Source of the DNA: AC-32 sp036522595
GTDB lineage: Bacteria > Actinomycetota > Thermoleophilia > Gaiellales > Gaiellaceae
Direction: 5' to 3'
NCBI GenBank assembly: GCA_036522595.1
Contig: DATDFL010000187.1
Span: forward strand, 1 to 27,569
DNA length: 27,569 bases
Shown here: positions 15,348-22,922 of the stretch, piece by piece
How the letters are laid out: each line of letters starts with the position of its first letter
Position numbering within the stretch: position 1 is the stretch's first letter
Made by a program: the position numbers and the translations under genes
Notes under the pieces: model-generated
Seen by the model: only the letters and a program-made list of their open reading frames with translations
Database searches by the model: none
Told to the model about the DNA's origin: nothing

Positions 15348-15913
15348 CCGAGCGCGGACGGGGCGGCGAGGAACACCGCCAGAATCGCGCCGCCGGCCAG
15401 AAACGGCCCGAGCGCGATCTCCTGCCTGAGCGCCGCCTTGCTGCGCATCGCCAGAAGCAGGAGCGCGTAGGCCCCGGCCCCCGTCAGGCCGAGCGTGAGC
15501 GCGGTGGCGGCGAGCGGCCCGAGCGCAGCGCCGATCAGGGCGGCGAGCTTCACGTCGCCCATGCCCAGTGCGCCGCGGCGCACGAGCGCCGGCACGAGCA
15601 GGAACAGGCCCGCAGCGGCGGCCGAGATGAGCGCCTTCACGTAGAACGACGGATCGAGCACGAGCTGCGCGCCCAGCACGACCAGCAGGGTCGGCAGCAC
15701 GATCCGGTTCGGGAGGATGTGCCGCTCGAGGTCGACGGCCGCGACCTCGACGAAGATGGCGACGACGCAGGCGATCAGGACCCCGCGGGCACCGAAGCCG
15801 ACGTGCAGCAACGCCGCAAGCGCGAGGCAGGCGGCGATCGACCGGTCGAGGGCGAGCCGTCGCACCCGATGGGTCTCGACGGCGACCCCTGTCTCTGAGG
15901 CGAGCGACGTCAT
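15344..15913 (-). CDS. tadV: Prepilin peptidase (A24 family, TadV/CpaA-like)
   Basis: A 189-residue membrane aspartyl protease that removes the leader of Flp-type pilins at the cytoplasmic face of the membrane. Both catalytic aspartates are visible: D61 in VDLERHILPNR (the D..R.IPN-type motif) and D120 in the GMGDVK motif. There are about six membrane segments. The N-terminal cysteine-rich N-methyltransferase domain of PilD-type enzymes is absent, as usual in Tad systems, so this protein should cleave but not methylate pilins. The ATG overlaps the DUF192 stop (ATGA). It is on the strand opposite the pilin operon. Confidence 0.9.
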   Translation of the reverse strand: MTSLASETGVAVETHRVRRLALDRSIAACLALAALLHVGFGARGVLIACVVAIFVEVAAVDLERHILPNRIVLPTLLVVLGAQLVLDPSFYVKALISAAAAGLFLLVPALVRRGALGMGDVKLAALIGAALGPLAATALTLGLTGAGAYALLLLAMRSKAALRQEIALGPFLAGGAILAVFLAAPSALG

Positions 15914-16281
15914 GCGGCCCTGCGCGTCTGGTTCGGCACGATCACGAGCGACTCGCCGACCCGGAGCCGGCGCGCCGCAGCGCCCTTCCTGAGCTCGAGC
16001 ACCGCCTTAGCCCCGCGGGCCCCGGCAAAGCGCCACGGCCGCACGTTCTCGACGACCTTGACGACCGAGTACTCCCGGTCGAGGAAGACGACGTCGATCG
16101 GGAAGCGCATGAACATCGTGTGAATCGCTCCCACTGGGCGCAGCAGCACGCCCTCGTCCGCCTCGAGCCGCTTGCGCCCGAGCAGGCCGCGGACCCTCGT
16201 CCACGGCCTGTCGGCAAGCACGCAGCGCGTGCACACACGCTCTCCCCGTTCCCGCTCGACGCTGATCAGATTGGAAGCCAC
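15910..16281 (-). CDS. DUF192 family protein
   Basis: A 123-residue protein with the full DUF192 pattern: VRGLLGR near residue 31, EGVLLRP, IHTMFMRFPIDVVFLD (54-69), RPWRF and AKAVLEL, ending in a basic tail. The family is a small beta-barrel of unknown function; many homologues are exported, but this copy has no signal peptide. An N-terminal CTRC pair might bind metal. The GTG start has a weak ribosome site. It is the first gene of a two-gene unit with the prepilin peptidase, and DUF192 genes recur next to Tad or pilin-processing genes in actinobacteria as far as I recall. Confidence 0.88.
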   Translation of the reverse strand: MASNLISVERERGERVCTRCVLADRPWTRVRGLLGRKRLEADEGVLLRPVGAIHTMFMRFPIDVVFLDREYSVVKVVENVRPWRFAGARGAKAVLELRKGAAARRLRVGESLVIVPNQTRRAA

Positions 16282-16336
16282 GACACCACGATCGCGGTCC
16301 GGGCGGCATCGTCACCCCAGTCAAAGGGCCGGACGC

Positions 16337-16348
16337 GTCCAGACCTTC
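16337..16348 (+). promoter_or_regulatory. Repeated intergenic motif, copy B, upstream of flp
   Basis: The same GTCCAGACCTTC as copy A, followed in both by GG, CCGT, CAG and CGA with small spacing changes, so the likeness extends over about 28 bases. It lies 113 bases before the first flp ATG, in the 179-base gap divergent to the DUF192-peptidase operon. I see no convincing -10/-35 pair in this gap. Confidence 0.4.
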
Positions 16349-16460
16349 GGCCGTTCAGACGAACTGGGGCGCTGGGTTACACCAACAGCACAGAGCACTC
16401 GCGGTCGCACTCCGGCCGGCGAGCGCTTCCATCGAAACATCTAGAGGGGAGGTAAGTCGG

Positions 16461-16661
16461 ATGCTCGAGAAGCTCACTCTTTGGACGATGAAGAGCTTCG
16501 CCCGGCTCGAGGAGCTTCGCTCCGAGGAGGGCCAGGCACTCGTCGAGTACGCGCTGATCCTGGCGCTCATCGCCGTCGTCAGCATTGCTGCTTTGACGAC
16601 TCTGGGTGGCAACGTCGCCACGCAGCTTGGGAACATCGCCACGGCGATCGGCGGCGCGTAA
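16461..16661 (+). CDS. flp: Flp-type major pilin 1
   Basis: A 66-residue class IVb prepilin. A 24-residue leader ends in Gly and is followed by QALVEYALIL, with Glu at +5 (E29) and the adjacent Tyr that define Flp pilins; the hydrophobic helix runs to about residue 48 and the mature pilin is about 42 residues. A GGGGAGGT ribosome site precedes the ATG, far stronger than that of the second pilin gene, so this is the likely major subunit. It is cleaved by the prepilin peptidase encoded divergently. A hairpin follows the stop. Confidence 0.95.
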   Translation: MLEKLTLWTMKSFARLEELRSEEGQALVEYALILALIAVVSIAALTTLGGNVATQLGNIATAIGGA

Positions 16662-16672
16662 GCCGACGAAAG

Positions 16673-16716
16673 GCTGCCCGGGGAAGCCGCCGTTCTCGGC
16701 GACTTACCCGGGCAGC
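16673..16716 (+). other. Perfect 10-bp inverted repeat between the two flp genes
   Basis: GCTGCCCGGG at 16673-16682 pairs with CCCGGGCAGC at 16707-16716; a smaller GCCG/CGGC pairing sits in the 24-base loop. No T tract follows. It starts 11 bases after the first pilin stop and ends 12 bases before the second pilin ATG, well placed to stabilise flp1 mRNA or attenuate the downstream operon. Confidence 0.65.
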
Positions 16717-16728
16717 ACCGCTTCCGAC

Positions 16729-16920
16729 ATGACCCAGCTCATGCATGTGATGGACACCGATAACCCGCCGGCCGAAGAGGCCTGGATCCGCGAGGAGCGG
16801 GGCCAAGCCCTCGTCGAGTACGCGTTGATCCTCATGTTTGTCTCGATCACTGCCATTGCCCTGACCCCAGTCGGAACGCAGGTCGCGGCGCGGCTGGCCG
16901 AAGTCGCCGGCGCGCTCTAG
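16729..16920 (+). CDS. flp: Flp-type pilin 2 (minor pilin)
   Basis: A 63-residue prepilin from ATG 16729; ATGs at 16741 and 16750 in the same frame are equally possible and none has a clear ribosome site. The leader ends RERG and is followed by QALVEYALIL, the same ten residues as pilin 1, with Glu at +5 (E30). The coding DNA around the cleavage site matches pilin 1 in 28 of 31 bases, so the two are duplicates; the hydrophobic segment and tail have diverged. Poor initiation and the hairpin in front suggest lower expression, fitting a minor or specialised subunit. Confidence 0.88.
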   Translation: MTQLMHVMDTDNPPAEEAWIREERGQALVEYALILMFVSITAIALTPVGTQVAARLAEVAGAL

Positions 16921-16924
16921 GGCT

Positions 16925-17407
16925 GTGATGCTCGTGCTGCGCCGGTTCTCCGAAGAGAAGGGCACCTCGCTCGTCGAGTTCGCCCTCATCGCGCCAGTGC
17001 TGATGCTCGTGCTGTTCGGGCTGCTCGACTTCGGCAAGGCGCTCAATTACTGGAACAACGACACGCACCTCGCCGCCGAGGGCGCGAGGTGGGCCGTCGT
17101 CAACACGGATCCGGGTTCCGGGACGCTGCAGCAGTACATCCAGCAGCAGGTGGACTCGGCCGGGGATACGGCCGCGCCGCCGCCGGTCGTCTGCATTGCG
17201 TTCCCCACGAACCCGGCGACCGGCACGAGCGGACAGGTCGGCGATCCGGTGACGGTGACGGTCAAGCGGACCTACAACTGGATCCCGTTCGTGCGCTCGA
17301 AGATCGGGCGGGTCTCCACCGTGATTCCGGGCAGCGCCACGATGCGGCTGGAGGCACCCCCCACGAACTACTCAACCGGATCCGGCGGGACGGGGGTGTG
17401 CACGTGA
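16925..17407 (+). CDS. tadE: TadE-like pseudopilin
   Basis: A 160-residue pseudopilin starting at GTG 16925 or ATG 16928, four to seven bases after the pilin stop. The class III signal is EEKG followed by TSLVEFALIAPVLMLVLF, with Glu at +5 (E18) and a single membrane helix at about 15-37. The C-terminal domain of about 120 residues is extracellular and has two Cys (in VVCIAF and the final VCT) that may pair. TadE pseudopilins are minor components needed for Tad pilus assembly. The stop overlaps the TadG start (GTGA). Confidence 0.88.
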   Translation: MMLVLRRFSEEKGTSLVEFALIAPVLMLVLFGLLDFGKALNYWNNDTHLAAEGARWAVVNTDPGSGTLQQYIQQQVDSAGDTAAPPPVVCIAFPTNPATGTSGQVGDPVTVTVKRTYNWIPFVRSKIGRVSTVIPGSATMRLEAPPTNYSTGSGGTGVCT

Positions 17408-19527
17408 GTCGCTTCACCCGTCTGGCCGATCCCACCGGGGCAACGCTGGTGATCTTCGCGATCTGGCTGCCGGTGCTGGTCCTGTTCGGCACATTCGTGC
17501 TCGACGTCGGCAACTGGTTCGCGCACAAGCGCCATCTCCAGACGCAGGCCGATGCCGGCGCCCTGGCCGCGGGCGGCTCCTTCAACCAGTGCTTCGGCGG
17601 AGGCGGCAGCACGGCGGTCGAGAACATGGCCCGCCAGTACGCAGGCGATCCCGGCGCCTCGTCGGTCTTCAATTCGCAGATCGGCGGCGCGAACCGGGGC
17701 ACGGTCACGATCCGGATCAACAGCAAGACCTACGCAGTGGGCGGCCCGGGGCCGGACGACACCGTCGAGGCCCCCGCATGCACCGCGAAGATGGTCGACG
17801 TCAAGGCGACCGAGGCGAACCTGCCGCTCTTCCTTGGGGTCGTCCCGAGATTCCTCAACATGCGGTTCCTGCCCGCGATCAACGCGCATGCGCGAGTGGA
17901 GATCCGCAGCGAGGCGAGCTCGCGCGGCGCGCTCCCGGTGGGAGTGCCTGACGTCAATCCGAAAGACGCCGTTGCGACGTTCGTGGACGACGCAACAGGC
18001 GCAGCGCTCAGTGGCTGCACCGATTCCGCGACCGGCGTTTCGCTGCCGACGTGCACCGTGCCGCTGGTCAGGGGGGTGACCCTCGGAAACGGCGTCGTCA
18101 TGTGGGACAGCACGACTTCGGTCGCTACGGTCCCTATCGGCGTCACGAACGTCGGCGTCCGGATCGCCCTCGCGGGAACCGCGCTCTGCGACCCGGCCGC
18201 GTCGCCGCAATGCGGCGCGGGAATCAGCGCAGCGTCCGGGTCGGCGCTCTGCAACCAGGTGCTCGTCACCTGCTACGAGAACGGGTCCGCTACTTCGCTC
18301 GTCCGGATCCGAGGCTGGTCGAGCACGCCGAGCGGCGCACAGCCGAACCCGCCACAGGCGCGCAGTGTCCAGCTGACGACCGGCACGAGCTGCGCAGACC
18401 CGTACTTCGTTTCCGACAAGGAGGCGTGCACGAACGTCCGCGTGGCTGCCCACATCGACATCGGCGCGCTCGCGGCCTCCTCGGCAATCATCACCGCGTT
18501 CGGCGGCAACTGTCCGAACAAGGGCTGCACGCTCACGCACGGCGCGGGCGACCTCTGGACCTCGGGCGACATCGCCATCGGGACGACGGGCGGCGTCGTC
18601 CCGATCACGCTCGGCTGGGAGGAAACGAGCGGCTCGATCACTGGGCTCGGAACCTGTCGCAACACCGGCAGCAACGTGTGCAAGGGCACCTTCTCTCCGA
18701 ACCCGATGCGCCGCAGCTATATCGCGAGCGACGCGCTCAGCGGGCCGATCAAGCTCCTGCAGGTCTGGAACTACGACGGCGGCTCACCCGGCACCTTCTG
18801 GGCGGACTCCTTTCAGAGCAACGCCTCGCCGAACACGCACAAGCTCGTCATCAAGCTCGGCATCACCGCGAGCCTCGGGAATGCGCAGTCGGTCAGCGAC
18901 CCGATCGTGGCGCTCCGGGTGATCGGCGGCAGCCAGAACCAGTCGCTCGACTGCGACCCCAACACATCGAACCTTTCCGACGAGCTCGCAACCGGCTGCA
19001 GGCCGACGTACTCCAAGAACACGGGCACGGTGTGCCCGAACAGCCCATCGGCGCTCTGGGGCTCGCCCCAGCCGTGGCCTTGCGTGGCCGTGCAGACCGG
19101 CAACGCGACGAACCAGGTGCCCAAGGGGCTGAATGAGCGTGTCCTCGGCGACCCGAAGCCCACCAGCTGCCCGGCCGCGGGCCAGCTTGGCCACAACAAC
19201 TGGAGCATGTTCCCGAACCTGCCGCCGGGCGACCCGCGGATCATCCACGTCTTTCTGACGCCCTTCGGAAGCTTCAGCGGCAGCGGCTCGACGACCGTGC
19301 CGGTGATCGACTTCGCAACCTTTTACTTGACCGGCTGGACCGGCCAGGGAAGCGGCTTCAACAACCCCTGCCAGGGGAACGGCGACGACCCGGTGCCGAA
19401 CGGCGACCCGGGCACGATCGTCGGCCATTTCATCAAGTACATCGACGCCCTCAACACGGGCGGCGGAGGCACAGACCTCTGCGATTTCAACGCGTTCGGC
19501 AACTGCGTATCGGTGCTGACGAGATAG
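17404..19527 (+). CDS. tadG: TadG-like pilus protein with large extracellular region
   Basis: A 707-residue protein from GTG 17404, overlapping the TadE stop. The N-terminus has a TadE/G-type signal: DPTG followed by ATLVIFAIWLPVLVLFGTFVLDVGNWFAHKR, but Ile rather than Glu at +5 (I17), so cleavage by the prepilin peptidase is uncertain. The QTQADAGALAAGG stretch after it is typical of TadG. From about residue 60 the protein is extracellular, rich in Gly, Ser, Thr and Asn, with many Cys (for example FNQCF, GTALCDP, TSCAD) that suggest several disulfides. I recognise no vWA or other named domain there. It likely anchors the pilus or contacts surfaces. At 2.1 kb it is the largest gene of the island. 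Confidence 0.82.
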   Translation: MSRFTRLADPTGATLVIFAIWLPVLVLFGTFVLDVGNWFAHKRHLQTQADAGALAAGGSFNQCFGGGGSTAVENMARQYAGDPGASSVFNSQIGGANRGTVTIRINSKTYAVGGPGPDDTVEAPACTAKMVDVKATEANLPLFLGVVPRFLNMRFLPAINAHARVEIRSEASSRGALPVGVPDVNPKDAVATFVDDATGAALSGCTDSATGVSLPTCTVPLVRGVTLGNGVVMWDSTTSVATVPIGVTNVGVRIALAGTALCDPAASPQCGAGISAASGSALCNQVLVTCYENGSATSLVRIRGWSSTPSGAQPNPPQARSVQLTTGTSCADPYFVSDKEACTNVRVAAHIDIGALAASSAIITAFGGNCPNKGCTLTHGAGDLWTSGDIAIGTTGGVVPITLGWEETSGSITGLGTCRNTGSNVCKGTFSPNPMRRSYIASDALSGPIKLLQVWNYDGGSPGTFWADSFQSNASPNTHKLVIKLGITASLGNAQSVSDPIVALRVIGGSQNQSLDCDPNTSNLSDELATGCRPTYSKNTGTVCPNSPSALWGSPQPWPCVAVQTGNATNQVPKGLNERVLGDPKPTSCPAAGQLGHNNWSMFPNLPPGDPRIIHVFLTPFGSFSGSGSTTVPVIDFATFYLTGWTGQGSGFNNPCQGNGDDPVPNGDPGTIVGHFIKYIDALNTGGGGTDLCDFNAFGNCVSVLTR

Positions 19528-19537
19528 GAGGAGGATC

Positions 19538-20356
19538 ATGGAGTTCGCACAGCGACTCATTTCGACCAGGGCCGGCACGATCGCAGTGGCGGCCGGAGCC
19601 GCGCTGTTGGCGGGAATCTCGATCGCGGTGTACCTCAACCGCTACCGCAACAGCGTCTCGAGCCAGGGCGCGCCCGTGACGGTGCTCGTTGCCAAGCGGT
19701 CGATCGCCCAGGGCACCTCGGGCGACGTCGTCGCCGCCCAGAGCATGTTCACTACCGCGACGCTGCGTGAGAGCCAGCTCCGCGACGGCGCGTTCAGCGA
19801 CCCTGCGGCGATCCGCGGCCGAGTAGCGGTCCGCGACGTCTACAAGGGGCAGCAGCTGACGGCCGCTGACTTCGTGGCCGGGGCGGCATCGCTGCCGAGC
19901 ACGCTCACGGGGACGCAGCGGATCGTCACCATCCCGGTCGACACTGCCCACGGGCTGATCGGCCACGTGCAGTCGGGCGACCGCGTCGACGTGTACGCGG
20001 GCTTCAACATCACGCCGGTCGGCACGGTGACCTCGGGCGCCCAGGCCTTCCCGGTCATCCGCCGGCTGATGGAGAACGTGCTCGTCGTCGACGTCAGCGG
20101 TTCTGCGAATGCGGGGATCAGCCAGCAGAACAACTCGAACGTCAGCCTGCGCATGACCGACGCCCAGGCGGCGAAGGTCGCATTCGCGTCCGACAACGGC
20201 AAGGTCTGGCTCGCGCTGAGGCCTGCGGCCAACGCGCACTCCACCAAGCCGGGCCTGGTGACGGTCGAGAGCGAGGTCTTCGGACTGCCGCCGCTGCCCG
20301 TCTCGAGGAAGGTCGTGTCTGCGTACCTCAAGGCCTATCGGAGCGGATCCCGATGA
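19538..20356 (+). CDS. cpaB: CpaB/RcpC Flp pilus assembly protein
   Basis: A 272-residue protein with one N-terminal membrane anchor (about 14-32), a SAF-like domain (about 46-110: VLVAKRSIAQGT to GQQLTAADF) and an RcpC-type region beginning RIVTIPVDTAHGLIGHVQSGDRVDVY (about 128-153), the best mark of the family. CpaB/RcpC works outside the membrane and, in didermsand monoderms alike, is needed for pilus biogenesis; SAF domains may bind cell-wall glycans. The ATG has a strong GGAGGAGG site. The stop overlaps the cpaE ATG (ATGA). Confidence 0.9.
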   Translation: MEFAQRLISTRAGTIAVAAGAALLAGISIAVYLNRYRNSVSSQGAPVTVLVAKRSIAQGTSGDVVAAQSMFTTATLRESQLRDGAFSDPAAIRGRVAVRDVYKGQQLTAADFVAGAASLPSTLTGTQRIVTIPVDTAHGLIGHVQSGDRVDVYAGFNITPVGTVTSGAQAFPVIRRLMENVLVVDVSGSANAGISQQNNSNVSLRMTDAQAAKVAFASDNGKVWLALRPAANAHSTKPGLVTVESEVFGLPPLPVSRKVVSAYLKAYRSGSR

Positions 20357-21570
20357 GCGCCGGCACGATCAGAGCACTCGTCGCCGTCGATTCGGACGTA
20401 GACCCCCGGCTCGTAGAGGGCGCCTTCCCCGTCGGCTCGCCGGTGCAAGCCGCCGGGATCGTCGAGGGCCTCGAGCGCAGTTGGTCGGTACTCGAGGAGA
20501 GCGCCGCAGACCTTCTGGTCATTGCGTGCGCGGGCTACTCGGAGCGCGCGCTCTACCTGATCGAGGCCGCGTCCAAGCAGCGCGCGGACAGGCCGGTTGT
20601 CGTGCTCTTCTTCGGCACGCCTGACGGCTTCCTCCACCGCGCCTTCGAGATGGGTGCCGACGATCTCGTGACGATGCCGGCTTCGCCCGAGGATGTGGAG
20701 TTCGCACTCCGCAAGGTCATGGCTCGCCGTCGCGGCACGATCGCCGGAGGCACGACGAACCCGATGATCTGCATCGTCGGGCCCAAGGGCGGGACGGGCA
20801 AGACGCTGACCGCCTGCAACCTGGCGGTCGCCCTCGCGGAGAAGGGCAAGCGCTCGATCGTCGTCGACCTCGACCTGCAGTTCGGCGACGTCGGCATCGC
20901 CATGGGCCTCTCGCCCGACCGGACGATCTACGACCTTGCGCGTGTCGGCGGGTCGCTCGACCCTGACAAGGCCGAGGACTTCCTTACGTCGCATCCGTCG
21001 GGCGCGCGGGTCCTGCTCGCTCCGAGCCGGCCCGACCAGGCGGGCACGGTGACTGTCGAGTTCCTTCGGGAGCTCTACGCCGCCCTTCGCACCCGCCACG
21101 ACTTCGTGATCGTCGACACACCGCCCGGGTTCACGCCCGAGGTGATCGCGTCGATCGATCTCGCGTCCGACTTGCTCGTGGTCGGAATGCTCGACGCCCT
21201 CTCGCTGAAGGACACCAAGCTGGGGCTCGAGACGCTGTCCCTGATGGGTGTGTCGCCGGATCAAATCCGGCTCGTGCTCAACCGGGCCGACACGAGCGTC
21301 GGGATCAAGCGGAGCGAGGCCGAGGCGATCCTCGGGCGCACGCCTGACGTCTTCGTGCCCAGCGACCGCCAGATCCCGCGGGCGACGACAGACGGGCAAC
21401 CGATCGTGGTCGCGAACGGGCGAGCCGAGGCGGCACGCGCGTTCCACGCACTGGCCGACCTCTACGTGCACGAAGACTCCGTGACCGAGGTCGTCGCGAA
21501 CGGGAACGGCAACGGGAACGGCAAGACTCCCAGCAGGCGGCTGCGCCGCAGGATGCGGGCGAGGAGCTGA
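20353..21570 (+). CDS. cpaE: CpaE/TadZ localisation ATPase
   Basis: A 405-residue protein. Residues 1-125 are a degenerate receiver domain: where phosphorylatable Asp is expected the sequence reads ADLLVIACA, so it is probably not phosphorylated. Residues 137-380 are a MinD/ParA-type ATPase with the deviant Walker A GPKGGTGKT (143-151), the switch VVDLDLQFGD (170-179) and VDTPPGF. Such proteins place the Tad machine at its cellular site. The tail has a NGNGNGNGK repeat coded by a short GGGAACGGCAAC repeat, followed by a highly basic end (RRLRRRMRARS) that could touch membrane or DNA. It is coupled to cpaB and is followed after two bases by cpaF. Confidence 0.93.
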   Translation: MSAGTIRALVAVDSDVDPRLVEGAFPVGSPVQAAGIVEGLERSWSVLEESAADLLVIACAGYSERALYLIEAASKQRADRPVVVLFFGTPDGFLHRAFEMGADDLVTMPASPEDVEFALRKVMARRRGTIAGGTTNPMICIVGPKGGTGKTLTACNLAVALAEKGKRSIVVDLDLQFGDVGIAMGLSPDRTIYDLARVGGSLDPDKAEDFLTSHPSGARVLLAPSRPDQAGTVTVEFLRELYAALRTRHDFVIVDTPPGFTPEVIASIDLASDLLVVGMLDALSLKDTKLGLETLSLMGVSPDQIRLVLNRADTSVGIKRSEAEAILGRTPDVFVPSDRQIPRATTDGQPIVVANGRAEAARAFHALADLYVHEDSVTEVVANGNGNGNGKTPSRRLRRRMRARS

Positions 21571-21572
21571 CA

Positions 21573-22922
21573 ATGGAGCTCCACGAGCGCATCCACACTG
21601 CACGGCCGCTCTCCGGTTCGGATGGGCGCGATCCGTTCTCGGACCTGAAGAACCGGCTCCATCTCGCGCTGATCAACGAGCTCGGCCCGCAGCTGTTCAC
21701 GGTAGGCGCCGATCCCGGCGAGATCCGGGGGCGCGTCGAGAACGACCTGAGAGATCGGTTGCAGCTCGAGCAAGGGCTCTCGCGAGACGACCGCGATCGG
21801 TTGCTCGCCGAAATCACGGACGACGTCGTCGGCTACGGGCCACTCGAGCGCGTGCTTGCCGACGACTCGGTGTCGGAGATCATGGTCAACGGCGCGCATG
21901 AGATCTGGGTTGAGCGCCAGGGACGTCTCTACGAGACGACGCTGCGCTTCACCGACGACTCCCACCTGCGCCGGATCATCAACAAGATGGTCGCTCAGGT
22001 CGGCCGCCGGATCGACGAGTCGTCGCCGATGGTCGACGCGCGCCTGCCCGACGGGTCGCGTGTGAACGCGGTGATCGCGCCGCTGTCGCTCTCTGGCCCG
22101 CTCCTGACGATCAGGAAGTTCCAGCAGAAGCGCTTCGACCTCGAAGAGCTCGTGCGGATCGGGACGCTCTCACGCGAGACCGTCGAGTTCATGCGGGTCG
22201 CCGTCGAGGCCGAGCTCAACATCCTGATCTCCGGCGGCACCGGTGCGGGCAAGACGACGCTCCTCAACGCGCTCTCGGCTGCGATCCCGAACAGCGATCG
22301 CATCGTCACGATCGAGGACGCGGCCGAGCTGCAGCTCTCCCAGGAGCACGTGCTGCGCCTGGAATCACGGCCGAAGAACATCGAGGGCGAGGGCGAGATC
22401 GCGATTCGCGACCTCGTCCGCAACTCGCTACGCATGCGGCCCGATCGGATCATCGTCGGCGAGGTCCGCGGCGCGGAGGCGCTCGACATGCTCCAGGCGA
22501 TGAACACGGGCCATGAAGGCTCGCTCTCGACCGTGCATGCCAACACGCCTCGCGACGCGCTGTCGCGGATCGAGACGATGGTGATGATGGCCGGCTTCGA
22601 CCTGCCCGTCCGTGCCATCCGCCAGCAGGTCGCCTCGGCCCTGGATCTCATCATCCAGCTCGAGCGGCTCGAGGACGGTTCGCGCCGGGTCGTAGCGATC
22701 ACCGAGGTCCAGCGGATGGAGTCGGAGATCATCACCCTCCAGGAGCTGTACGAGTTCAAGATCGACCAGGTCCTGCCGGACCGCACCGTGCTCGGCGACC
22801 TCAGGCCGACCGGGCTGCGGCCGAACTTCATGTACAAGTTCCACAAGCGGGGCATCGAGCTGCCATCGACGATGTTCGTCGGGAACGGCAGCGAGCCGGT
22901 GGCCGAGGGGTCGAAGTGGTAA
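21573..22922 (+). CDS. cpaF: CpaF/TadA pilus assembly ATPase
   Basis: A 449-residue secretion ATPase of the GspE/VirB11 superfamily that powers Flp pilus assembly from the cytoplasm. Motifs in order: N-terminal domain with SEIMVNGAHEIWVER (101-115), Walker A SGGTGAGKTT (220-229), Asp box IVTIEDAAEL (244-253), Walker B RIIVGEVRG (292-300) and His box GHEGSLSTVHANT (313-325). The length is normal for CpaF, and all catalytic residues are intact. It is the most conserved protein of the island and the best choice for phylogeny. The following gene's GTG lies inside its last codons. Confidence 0.96.
   Translation: MELHERIHTARPLSGSDGRDPFSDLKNRLHLALINELGPQLFTVGADPGEIRGRVENDLRDRLQLEQGLSRDDRDRLLAEITDDVVGYGPLERVLADDSVSEIMVNGAHEIWVERQGRLYETTLRFTDDSHLRRIINKMVAQVGRRIDESSPMVDARLPDGSRVNAVIAPLSLSGPLLTIRKFQQKRFDLEELVRIGTLSRETVEFMRVAVEAELNILISGGTGAGKTTLLNALSAAIPNSDRIVTIEDAAELQLSQEHVLRLESRPKNIEGEGEIAIRDLVRNSLRMRPDRIIVGEVRGAEALDMLQAMNTGHEGSLSTVHANTPRDALSRIETMVMMAGFDLPVRAIRQQVASALDLIIQLERLEDGSRRVVAITEVQRMESEIITLQELYEFKIDQVLPDRTVLGDLRPTGLRPNFMYKFHKRGIELPSTMFVGNGSEPVAEGSKW

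Noticed and set aside
16300..16385. Possible c-di-GMP class I (GEMM) riboswitch ahead of flp: GGGTTAC and CAAAG stretches; also GGCCTAAACC..GGTAG at 27094-27110.
   Set aside because: Only fragments of the consensus are present. The GGGCAAACC half, the GAAA tetraloop hairpin and its receptor cannot be arranged into the two-stem fold in either place. A covariance-model search (Rfam RF01051) would settle it.
21505..21530. Short tandem repeat coding NGNGNGNG at the end of cpaE as a CRISPR or phase-variation tract.
   Set aside because: Only three or so six-base units, in frame, with no spacers; it reads as a flexible protein linker.
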